DNA of 5,166 nucleotides from Actinoplanes liguriensis (GCA_000715855.1 KL571292.1:49327-54492), one strand, 5' to 3'. Positions 1 through 4,880 are shown, numbered from the stretch's first letter. A program made the numbers and translations. Notes: generated from the letters alone by a model not told the origin.

Positions 1-19
1 AGATGTGTATAAGAGACAG
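1..19. other. Nextera/Tn5 mosaic-end adapter remnant (not genomic)
   Basis: The first 19 bases, AGATGTGTATAAGAGACAG, are identical to the Tn5 mosaic end used in Nextera tagmentation adapters. The adapter lies directly against the coding sequence of a histidine kinase and breaks it in the middle of its ATP-binding domain. It is therefore a library-preparation remnant at a contig end, not a natural transposon end. Genomic sequence starts at about position 20. Any open frame that begins inside these bases is meaningless. Confidence 0.97.
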
Positions 20-628
20 AAGGAATCCCGCGCCGTCGTCGCGGATCTCGACGGTCAGCAGCCCCGCCGGCCGCCCCAGCCGCACCCGGACCTGGCTGGC
101 GCGTGCGTGCTTGACCACATTGGTCAGGGCCTCGGAGAGCACGTACCACGCGGTGGTCTCGACCTGCTCCGGGCAGCGCGCGCCGCGCAGCACCGGGTCG
201 GCCTCGATCACCACGCCGAGCGGCAGCCGGGCGGCCCGGGCCTCGATCGCCACCAGCAGGCCCCGGTCGGCGAGCAGCGGTGGGTGGATCGTGTGCGCTA
301 CCTCCCGTACCTCAATAAGGAGATTTTTCAGGTCTTCCTGCAGCTCGGCGAGGAGTTCCGCCACGCCGGGGGCGTCCCGGTCCAGACGCTGCCGGGCGGT
401 CGCCAGTTTGGCCGACAGGATCACGATCTCCTGCTGTACGCCGTCATGCAGCTCCCGCTGGAGGCGGCGGCGCTCGGCATCCTGCGCGGCGACGATCCGC
501 GCCCGGGAGGCCGCGAGCGCTGCCATCCGCGCGCGGAAGCCGGCGAGCACCGCCACACCGGCCGCCAGCAGCAACAAGCCACCACCCCTCATGGGCTCAG
601 TGTGGACGGCCGTGCGCGGGCCGCACAC
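20..628 (-). CDS. NarL/DesK-type sensor histidine kinase, 3' end missing
   Basis: Sensor kinase of a two-component system: it autophosphorylates on histidine and passes the phosphate to a NarL/LuxR-type response regulator, which should lie beyond the missing end. 203 codons remain. Residues 15-31 form one hydrophobic segment (GGGLLLLAAGVAVLAGF), followed by a basic stretch and a linker helix. The HisKA_3 H-box is at about 53-72, with RRRLQRELHDGVQQ and phosphoacceptor His61 in the HDxxxQ motif. The N-box is at 166-175 (EALTNVVKHA), and the G1 box DDGAGF at 197-202 is the last thing before the break. The rest of HATPase_c is lost to the contig end, so this is a technical truncation, not a pseudogene. 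I chose the GTG at 628 because GGAGGT lies 6 nt upstream; the ATG at 592 has no comparable site. There is almost no extracellular part, so any stimulus is probably sensed in or near the membrane, or by a partner. The signal and partner regulator are unknown. Confidence 0.93.
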
Positions 629-634
629 CCCGCG

Positions 635-640
635 ACCTCC
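635..640 (-). promoter_or_regulatory. Ribosome binding site deciding the GTG start of the kinase
   Basis: On the minus strand GGAGGT is followed by a 6-nt spacer and GTG at 628. This strong Shine-Dalgarno match supports the GTG start over the in-frame ATG 12 codons downstream. A small perfect inverted repeat, GGCGG-TTTT-CCGCC (647-660), lies just upstream, in what would be the kinase 5' leader. Confidence 0.7.
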
Positions 641-705
641 GTTAGGGGCGGTTTTCCGCCATGAAGGCGGAGGCCAGCCTGGAAGCGGCGCCGCGGCGGG
701 CTCCG

Positions 706-711
706 TAACGT
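706..711 (+). promoter_or_regulatory. Candidate -10 element of a leaderless promoter (TAACGT)
   Basis: TAACGT fits the actinobacterial TANNNT -10 pattern. It ends exactly 6 nt before the ATG at 718, the spacing expected when the transcript starts at the A of the start codon. There is no Shine-Dalgarno sequence before this ATG, which agrees with leaderless translation. No good -35 is visible. The call rests on a short, degenerate motif plus spacing. Confidence 0.4.
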
Positions 712-717
712 CGGGCC

Positions 718-1077
718 ATGGCGCTCTCGCAGATTCCACGCAGTGGCCTGGCCGCTCTCGGAGCCGCAGGCCTTCTCGACCTCGTTCAGCTCGCCGCCCT
801 CGCCGAGGACGAACCGCCCCTCTTCCCGATTCTCAGTTCGGCGATCCTCGGCCTGCTGCTGGTGGGCGGTGTCGCGCTCGCCTGGCGGGGCAGCCGGGCC
901 GGGCTGTGGACGGCGGTGATCGCCGGGGTCCTGTCGGTCGCGCTCGGCATCCCGGCGTACTTCCTGGACGCGCCCGCGATCTGGCTGGTCCTGATCACGA
1001 TCGGGATCGTGCTGACCGTCGCCGGCATCTGGCTGGTCCTGCCGGCCCTCCGCCGCACCCACCCCAAGATCGCCTGA
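718..1077 (+). CDS. Small integral membrane protein of unknown function
   Basis: 119 residues, no family recognised. The chain is mostly hydrophobic. Three clear membrane helices are at about 36-57, 63-83 and 87-111, and a weaker, less hydrophobic one at about 9-30 is interrupted by an acidic patch (AEDEPP, 29-34). The last residues are basic (RRTHPKIA), which suggests a cytoplasmic C-terminus. There are no cysteines and no catalytic motif. Coding is supported by the hydrophobic periodicity, G/C-rich third positions, and a strong hairpin that begins 2 nt after the stop codon. The gene is divergent from the kinase (starts 89 bp apart), so the two may share a regulatory region, but nothing shows they function together. 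The ATG at 718 has no ribosome binding site and sits 6 nt after a TANNNT motif, suggesting a leaderless mRNA. Confidence 0.75.
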   Translation: MALSQIPRSGLAALGAAGLLDLVQLAALAEDEPPLFPILSSAILGLLLVGGVALAWRGSRAGLWTAVIAGVLSVALGIPAYFLDAPAIWLVLITIGIVLTVAGIWLVLPALRRTHPKIA

Positions 1078-1078
1078 T

Positions 1079-1134
1079 CCGGCCGGCACTCACGGCTGAA
1101 TTCCGAGCCGGAATGAGCCGTGAGCGCCGGCCGG
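1079..1134. terminator. Long bidirectional terminator hairpin between convergent genes
   Basis: CCGGCCGGCACTCACGGCT at 1079-1097 pairs with AGCCGTGAGCGCCGGCCGG at 1116-1134, with one A/C mismatch in 19 bp. The space inside folds further: ATTCCG (1100-1105) pairs with CGGAAT (1109-1114) around an AGC loop. The structure starts 2 nt after the TGA of the plus-strand membrane protein and ends on the base before the stop codon of the minus-strand GNAT gene. There is no U-tract on either side, as is common for actinobacterial terminators. The position between two convergent stops makes a shared terminator the natural reading. Protection of 3' ends or blocking of antisense read-through is also possible. 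Confidence 0.85.
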
Positions 1135-1677
1135 TCAGCCGAGGCGCTGCTCCAGGACCTGGCCGGGCCACTGTTTGCCGCCCTGCGGGACGGTGAACGA
1201 CTGGGTCGCGGTGAAACCCTGCCGCTCGTAGTAGCCGACCAGCGCCTTGTCGTCACCGGCGTAGCAGTCGACGCGGATCAGGCCGGCCCCGGAGGCGACC
1301 GCGAGCCGGCGGGCGTAGGCGAGCAGGCTCCGGCCGACGCCCTCGCCGGGGTGTTCACGATCGGTCACCAGCAGCACGATGTAGAGCTCGGGCTCGGCCG
1401 CCGGCAGCACGTACGCCGGTGGCTGCCCGACCCCGAGCGCCCCGGCGACCGCCTCGCCGCGCACCGCGAGGTACAGCCCTCCGTCGGCGGCGATCTCGGA
1501 GATGAGCGTGGTCAGCCGGCGGCTCTCGGAGAGCGGCTCGCTCCCCCACTGGCCGGACCGGCCCCGCGCGGTGAGCCATTCCACCGCGCCGTCGAGCAGC
1601 GCCATCACGGACGGAACGTCGTCGGCGTCACCCCGCCGGATGTCCGTCCATTCTGTACTGTCACCCATCTTTCCCAT
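1135..1677 (-). CDS. GNAT-family N-acetyltransferase
   Basis: 180 residues, full length for a single-domain GCN5-related acetyltransferase, which moves an acetyl group from acetyl-CoA to an amine; substrate unknown, cytoplasmic. The fold is visible in order: beta 1 with IRRGDADDV (13-21); an alpha 1/2 region with EWLTARGRSGQW (33-44); beta strands GLYLAVRGEAVAGALGV (67-83); beta 4 ELYIVLLVTD (97-106); the acetyl-CoA pyrophosphate loop HPGEGVGRSLL (109-119) of motif A; and YYERQGF (149-155) of motif B. The start is uncertain. The ATG at 1677 gives MGKMGDS; the in-frame ATG at 1668 gives MGDS and lies 7 nt after a TGTAAT -10-like hexamer, so it could be a leaderless start. Neither has a good ribosome binding site. 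It lies 36 bp downstream of a same-strand membrane protein gene. A hairpin and a candidate promoter in between suggest it may be transcribed on its own. Confidence 0.92.
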   Translation of the reverse strand: MGKMGDSTEWTDIRRGDADDVPSVMALLDGAVEWLTARGRSGQWGSEPLSESRRLTTLISEIAADGGLYLAVRGEAVAGALGVGQPPAYVLPAAEPELYIVLLVTDREHPGEGVGRSLLAYARRLAVASGAGLIRVDCYAGDDKALVGYYERQGFTATQSFTVPQGGKQWPGQVLEQRLG

Positions 1678-1704
1678 TACACCGGTAAATGTTTCCCACG
1701 GGAA
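1676..1704 (-). promoter_or_regulatory. Candidate promoter of the GNAT gene (TTCCCG-17-TGTAAT)
   Basis: On the minus strand TTCCCG (1704-1699), a 17-bp spacer and TGTAAT (1681-1676) resemble a housekeeping promoter: 3 of 6 matches at -35 and 5 of 6 at -10. A start point 7-8 nt after the -10 falls on the ATG at 1668, which would make a leaderless mRNA and exclude the longer start at 1677. The -35 overlaps an arm of the inverted repeat at 1681-1712. Confidence 0.4.
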
Positions 1705-1712
1705 GAACCGGT
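1681..1712. repeat. Imperfect inverted repeat between two minus-strand genes
   Basis: ACCGGT at 1681-1686 is repeated as the self-complementary ACCGGT at 1707-1712, and TTCC (1694-1696 region) pairs with GGAA (1701-1704) around CACG. The two stems are separated by an asymmetric internal loop (6 nt on one side, 2 nt on the other). It starts 1 nt after the stop of the upstream membrane protein gene and covers the proposed GNAT promoter. It could be a weak terminator of the upstream gene or an operator for the GNAT gene. The sequence does not decide. Confidence 0.4.
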
Positions 1713-1713
1713 C

Positions 1714-2622
1714 TCAGTGACAACCGTCGTCGATCTCCAGGGCGTGGTCCGGCTTCGCCAGCGAGTCGGGATCCTCCGGCGGCGCCCCGCGGCCGTCGCC
1801 CTTCGGGGTGGGCGCGACCAGCCCTTTGCCGGCCGCCGCGCAGTCGATCCAGGCGCCGTAGCTCTTCGCCGTCCGCACCCACATCCCCTGGTCGGCGACC
1901 CGCAGGTTCGTCGTCGACGGGAAGTCCCAGACGACCTCGTCGTGCTCGACGGCGAGCGGGCGCCAGGCGAACTCCCCCTGGAACGCGTAGACCCACACGA
2001 AGTTGGTGGTCACGCGCAGCGTGCGGATCTTCCCGTCGACCACCGACTTGTAGGTCATCCGCCCGCTGACTCGCGGCGGGTTCCCGGCGTCCAGCTTGAC
2101 GGCGGGGTCGATCCACGTCGCAACGCTGCTGAAGGCATCGGAGGCGAACCACTTCGAGATCTGCGTACGGGAGGCCGGCGCCAGCAGCCCGAGGAAATCG
2201 TCCGGCCGGTGGTCCACGGTCATGTCGGGGTCCAGCCGGCCGGCCACGAGGGCGTCGCGCACCCGGGCCAGCGCCGCGGTCACCTCGGCCGCGGTGAACC
2301 CGGTGACCGCTCGCGCCGCCGGCAGCGTGATCCCTTGCGCGCCGATCGGGTACCCGGCCGCGACGGTCCCCTCGAAGGGCGAAGCGGGCGTGGGCGGCGT
2401 GGGTGCGACGGCGGCCGCTTCCTCCCGCTCGGAACTCGCCGAGCGAAGCAGTGGGACCGTCACCGCGATCAGGGCGACGACCACGGCGGCCATCAGCACA
2501 TACCGGAGTTTCGCCGCGAACCCGCCGAAGCGCTGCTCGCGCTGGACTTTCCGCTCGGTCCTACGGGCCCAGTCCTGGAGGCTCGCCAGAGGGTCGTCGT
2601 CGTCATGCTGGTTCATCTTCAT
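1714..2622 (-). CDS. Single-pass membrane protein with large C-terminal domain, function unknown
   Basis: 302 residues, family not recognised. The N-terminus is a charged cytoplasmic segment with DDDD (7-10) and a basic helix (ARRTERKVQREQRF, 19-32). One membrane helix follows at about 42-59 (VLMAAVVVALIAVTVPLL). Next is an Ala/Pro/Glu linker at about 62-82 (TPPTP), then a domain of some 215 residues expected outside the membrane. Within it, 108-135 looks helical (FTAAEVTAALARVRDALVAG) and 186-235 looks like beta strands (SGRMTYKSVVDGKIRTLRV). Two cysteines, 261 and 301, are both in the external part and could form a disulfide. The frame stays open upstream to 3036, but that part overlaps the divergent ABC gene and its leader. 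I take the ATG at 2622, preceded by GGGGA; the in-frame ATG at 2616 is nearly as good. It is divergent from the ABC importer operon and may be co-regulated with it. Confidence 0.85.
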   Translation of the reverse strand: MKMNQHDDDDPLASLQDWARRTERKVQREQRFGGFAAKLRYVLMAAVVVALIAVTVPLLRSASSEREEAAAVAPTPPTPASPFEGTVAAGYPIGAQGITLPAARAVTGFTAAEVTAALARVRDALVAGRLDPDMTVDHRPDDFLGLLAPASRTQISKWFASDAFSSVATWIDPAVKLDAGNPPRVSGRMTYKSVVDGKIRTLRVTTNFVWVYAFQGEFAWRPLAVEHDEVVWDFPSTTNLRVADQGMWVRTAKSYGAWIDCAAAGKGLVAPTPKGDGRGAPPEDPDSLAKPDHALEIDDGCH

Positions 2623-2634
2623 GTTTCCCCGTGT

Positions 2635-2644
2635 CACACGTGTG
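2635..2644. promoter_or_regulatory. Perfect 10-bp palindrome CACACGTGTG
   Basis: A perfect palindrome centred on CACGTG. It lies 12 bp upstream of the ATG at 2622, where a bound protein or RNA structure would affect expression of the minus-strand gene. A second CACGTG palindrome (2710-2719) is centred 75 bp away, about seven helical turns, in the same intergenic region. An operator role is inferred from position and symmetry only. Confidence 0.4.
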
Positions 2645-2657
2645 CCCGAGCGACACC

Positions 2658-2686
2658 AGTATGGACGAGCGATCGATCTTGCGGAA
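2658..2686 (-). promoter_or_regulatory. Weak candidate promoter for the minus-strand membrane protein
   Basis: On the minus strand TTCCGC (2686-2681), a 17-bp spacer and CATACT (2663-2658) give 2 of 6 matches at -35 and 4 of 6 at -10. The predicted start near 2650 would put the CACACGTGTG palindrome in the early transcribed region. The match is weak and is listed mainly because position and spacing fit. Confidence 0.25.
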
Positions 2687-2704
2687 TCCGTGCTCAGAGA
2701 CCGC

Positions 2705-2733
2705 TTTCGATCACGTGATTGCGCACGCATAAT
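2705..2733 (+). promoter_or_regulatory. Candidate promoter of the ABC importer operon (TTTCGA-17-CATAAT)
   Basis: TTTCGA (2705-2710), a 17-bp spacer and CATAAT (2728-2733) give 3 of 6 matches at -35 and 5 of 6 at -10. Transcription would start near 2740, leaving a 5' leader of about 115 nt before the substrate-binding protein. The spacer holds the palindrome ATCACGTGAT, where a bound dimer would block RNA polymerase. Confidence 0.45.
2710..2719. promoter_or_regulatory. Perfect 10-bp palindrome ATCACGTGAT in promoter spacer
   Basis: A perfect palindrome with a CACGTG core, extendable to 14 bp (2708-2721) with one mismatch. It sits between the proposed -35 and -10 of the importer operon, a typical repressor site. 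It shares the core with the palindrome at 2635-2644 on the other side of the same intergenic region. No regulator gene is in the window, so the binding protein is unknown. Confidence 0.45.
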
Positions 2734-2754
2734 CGAGACCGTGGAGCTGTGAAA

Positions 2755-2862
2755 ATGTCGCCGTGCGGCTGCCCTGCGTACGCATTCCCTCCACCAAGCA
2801 CTTCCATGATCCACCAGCGCGGGCCGGTCACGGCACCGCAGAAGGAGGAACACAGTGCGTAA
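2755..2862 (+). CDS. Possible 35-residue leader ORF overlapping the importer start
   Basis: An ATG at 2755, preceded by GGAG (2743-2746) with an 8-nt spacer, opens a 35-codon frame. It ends at the TAA at 2860-2862, overlapping the GTG start of the substrate-binding protein (2855) by 8 nt in another frame. The peptide begins MSPCGCPAYAFPPPST and has two cysteines and five prolines in its first 14 residues. It has no membrane helix or known family. If translated, ribosomes ending at 2862 would be placed next to the importer's strong ribosome binding site, so this could act as a coupling or attenuating leader peptide. With the promoter proposed at 2705-2733 the RNA would start only a few bases before the GGAG, which is tight. 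At 35 codons it may also be chance in GC-rich DNA. Confidence 0.3.
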   Translation: MSPCGCPAYAFPPPSTSMIHQRGPVTAPQKEEHSA

Positions 2863-3985
2863 GCTCCATCGATCGGTCGCCGTTGCCGTGGCGGCCGTCA
2901 CCATAACCGCGGTCGCCGCCTGCTCGCCGCCCGAGAAGAAGTCCGAGGACGGGACGGCGAGCGGTTCGACCGGCGCCGGCTCCGCTACCAGCGCCCAGGA
3001 CCTGGGCGGCATGGACGCACTGGTCGCCGCCGCCAAGAAGGAGGGTGCGCTGAACGTGATCGCGCTGCCCCCGACCTGGGCGAACTACGGCGAGATCATC
3101 AAGGCGTTCGGCGACAAGTACGGCATCAAGGTCAACTCCGCGCAGCCGGACGGCTCCAGCCAGGACGAGATCAACGCCGCCGACCAGCTCAAGGGCCAGG
3201 ACACCGCGCCCGACGTGTTCGACCTCGGCGGCTCGGTGGCCACCGCGAGCACCGCGAAGTTCGCCCCGTACAAGGTCGCCACCTGGGCCGACATCGCCGA
3301 CTCGCAGAAGGAGGCCACCGGCCTCTACGTGAACGACTACGGCGGCTACATGTCGATCGGCTACGACAGCGCGAAGGTCCCCGCCCCGGCGAGCGTCGCC
3401 GACCTGCTGAAGCCGGAGTACAAGGGCAAGGTCGCGCTGAACGGCGACCCGACCCAGGCCGGTTCCGCGTTCGGCGCCGTGCAGGCCGTCTCGGTCGCGC
3501 AGGGCGGCACCGTCGAGGACATCACCAAGGGTGTCGACTTCTTCGGCCAGCTCAAGAAGGCCGGCAACTTCCTCCCGGTCGACCCGACCGACGCGACCAT
3601 CCAGTCCGGCCAGACCCCGGTCGTCTTCGACTGGGACTACCTGAACGCCGCGCAGACCGCCAAGGTCCCCACCTGGAAGGTCGTCATCCCGGCGAACGCC
3701 GTGCTCGGCTCGTACTACAACCAGGCGATCAACAAGGAGGCCCCGCACCCGGCCGCCGCGCGCCTGTGGGAGGAGTTCCTCTTCTCCGACGAGGGCCAGA
3801 ACCTGTGGCTCAAGGGTGGTGCGCGCCCGGTCCGCGCCGAGGCCATGAGCAAGGCCGGCACGATCGACAAGACCGCTTTCGCGGCGCTGCCCGCGGTCGG
3901 CGGCACCCCGGTCTTCCCGACCGAGGACCAGACCAAGAAGGCGAAGGAATACCTGGCCGCGAACTGGGCCAAGACTGTTGGCTGA
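2855..3985 (+). CDS. ABC importer substrate-binding lipoprotein (SBP_bac_6/AfuA-like)
   Basis: 376 residues. It captures a small ligand on the outer face of the membrane and delivers it to the permeases encoded next. The GTG start at 2855 is set by AAGGAGG (2842-2848), 6 nt upstream. A lipoprotein signal peptide is clear: basic MRKLHR, a hydrophobic core at 8-20, and lipobox AVAAC with Cys23 as the lipidated residue. A low-complexity Ser/Gly/Thr linker (24-48) follows. The mature domain starts near 53 with DALVAAAKKEGALNVIALPP, typical of the type 2 periplasmic-binding family. Later landmarks are DVFDLGG (120-126), YDSAKVPAP (170-178), PEYKGKVAL (187-195), VVFDWDYLN (256-264), and SYYNQAINKEAPHPAAARLWEEFL (286-309, here abbreviated by its ends SYYNQ and WEEFL), then SDEGQNLWLKGGARPVR (311-327). 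The family covers ferric iron, polyamine, thiamine and aminoethylphosphonate binders. The Tyr287-Tyr288 pair recalls the paired iron-ligand tyrosines of FbpA but alone does not prove iron. Confidence 0.93.
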   Translation: MRKLHRSVAVAVAAVTITAVAACSPPEKKSEDGTASGSTGAGSATSAQDLGGMDALVAAAKKEGALNVIALPPTWANYGEIIKAFGDKYGIKVNSAQPDGSSQDEINAADQLKGQDTAPDVFDLGGSVATASTAKFAPYKVATWADIADSQKEATGLYVNDYGGYMSIGYDSAKVPAPASVADLLKPEYKGKVALNGDPTQAGSAFGAVQAVSVAQGGTVEDITKGVDFFGQLKKAGNFLPVDPTDATIQSGQTPVVFDWDYLNAAQTAKVPTWKVVIPANAVLGSYYNQAINKEAPHPAAARLWEEFLFSDEGQNLWLKGGARPVRAEAMSKAGTIDKTAFAALPAVGGTPVFPTEDQTKKAKEYLAANWAKTVG

Positions 3986-4880
3986 GATCGCTGAGGCCGC
4001 TCCGCAACGCGGGACCTCCGGGTCGCGCCTGCGGGGCGCCGCGTCCCTGCTCGGCACGGTCCCGTTCTTCGCCTACGTGGCGATCTTCCTGGTCATTCCC
4101 ACGCTCGTGGTGGCGATCGGGGCGTTCACCGGCGACGGTGGCCACGGCTTCACGCTGGAGAACGTCCGCGCGCTGGGCGACGCCTACATCATTCAGGCCT
4201 TCGGCCGCAGTGTCCTGCTCTCCGCTCTCAGCGCGCTCTTCGGCGCGGTGCTGGGAGGCCTATTGGCGTACGCCGTGAGCACCGCCAGACCCGGTGGCCT
4301 CCTGCGCCGCGTGGTGACCGCGCTCTCCGGCGTGCTCGCCCAGTTCGGCGGCGTCACGCTGGCGTTCGCGTTCCTGGCGACCATCGGCCTCTCCGGCTTC
4401 GTGACGGTGTGGCTGCAGGATCACGCCGGGATCAACATCTTCGAGAACGGCGTGTGGCTGTTCGAGCTGCCCGGCCTGGTCCTGATCTACACGTACTTCC
4501 AGATCCCGCTGATGGTGATCGTGTTCCTGCCCGCCCTGGACGGCATCCGTCCGCAGTGGCGTGAGGCGACCGAGAGCCTCGGCGGCACCACCTGGGAGTA
4601 CTGGACCCGGGTCGCCGGCCCGTTGCTCGCCCCGGCCTTCCTCGGCTCCGCGCTGCTGCTGTTCGCCAATGCCTTTTCCGCGTACGCCACGGCGGCCGCC
4701 CTGGTGAGTCAGGGCAGCCCGATCATCCCGCTGCAGATCCGGGGCGCGCTGACGAGCGAGGTCGTGCTCGGTCAGGCGAACCTCGGCAAGGCGATGGCGC
4801 TCGGCATGGTCGTCGTGGTCGCGATCGTGATGGCGCTCTACTCCCTGCTCCAGAAAAGGACGGCACGGTGGCTGTCTTAG
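3978..4880 (+). CDS. ABC importer permease 1 (PotB/FbpB/PhnU-like, BPD_transp_1)
   Basis: 300 residues, normal length. It forms half of the membrane channel of the importer together with the next gene. Six membrane helices are visible at about 24-50, 77-100, 111-137, 163-187, 216-243 and 272-291. The cytoplasmic EAA loop that docks the ATPase is at 196-217, reading EATESLGG followed by the conserved R-x-x-x-PLL part (211-217). The chosen start is TTG at 3978, which overlaps the stop of the binding-protein gene by 8 nt. No ribosome binding site is evident, and no better in-frame ATG or GTG lies near, so translation is probably coupled to the upstream gene. The N-terminal 20 residues are polar and could be slightly shorter in reality. 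The substrate is whatever the upstream lipoprotein binds. Confidence 0.93.
   Translation: MAEIAEAAPQRGTSGSRLRGAASLLGTVPFFAYVAIFLVIPTLVVAIGAFTGDGGHGFTLENVRALGDAYIIQAFGRSVLLSALSALFGAVLGGLLAYAVSTARPGGLLRRVVTALSGVLAQFGGVTLAFAFLATIGLSGFVTVWLQDHAGINIFENGVWLFELPGLVLIYTYFQIPLMVIVFLPALDGIRPQWREATESLGGTTWEYWTRVAGPLLAPAFLGSALLLFANAFSAYATAAALVSQGSPIIPLQIRGALTSEVVLGQANLGKAMALGMVVVVAIVMALYSLLQKRTARWLS
4855..4860 (+). promoter_or_regulatory. Ribosome binding site for permease 2 inside permease 1
   Basis: AAAGGA lies 7 nt before the GTG at 4868, within the last codons of permease 1. It supports starting permease 2 at 4868, giving a 13-nt overlap, over the in-frame GTG at 4895, which lacks such a site. Confidence 0.6.

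Noticed and set aside
1..19. Natural Tn5-family transposon end
   Set aside because: The 19-mer is the engineered mosaic end used in sequencing libraries, sits at the very end of the sequence, and no transposase or second end is present.
647..660. GGCGG-TTTT-CCGCC hairpin as a terminator
   Set aside because: It lies in the 5' leader of the kinase with no gene ending nearby, and a 5-bp GC repeat is frequent by chance in this DNA.
3..1196. Long plus-strand open frame of about 397 codons
   Set aside because: It starts inside the adapter, crosses the antisense of the kinase, the intergenic region and the membrane protein, and gives an Arg/Ser-rich low-complexity product typical of GC-rich shadow frames.
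1120..2718. Plus-strand open frame of about 532 codons
   Set aside because: It is antisense to the GNAT and membrane protein genes, starts inside the terminator hairpin, and has an Arg/Gly/Pro-rich composition with no domain. The minus-strand GNAT motifs are decisive.
2740..2854. Riboswitch in the leader of the importer operon
   Set aside because: The leader is long enough, but I could not recognise conserved TPP, cobalamin, guanidine or other aptamer cores. A covariance-model search would be needed to exclude one.
2623..3036. N-terminal extension of the minus-strand membrane protein
   Set aside because: The frame is open but would run through the divergent promoter region and into the binding-protein gene. 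The added sequence has no coherent domain, and a start at 2622 gives a sensible topology.
2828..4057. Minus-strand open frame of about 409 codons opposite the binding protein
   Set aside because: Antisense shadow of a confidently identified lipoprotein gene; its Val/Leu/Gly/Arg repeats mirror the codon bias of the other strand.
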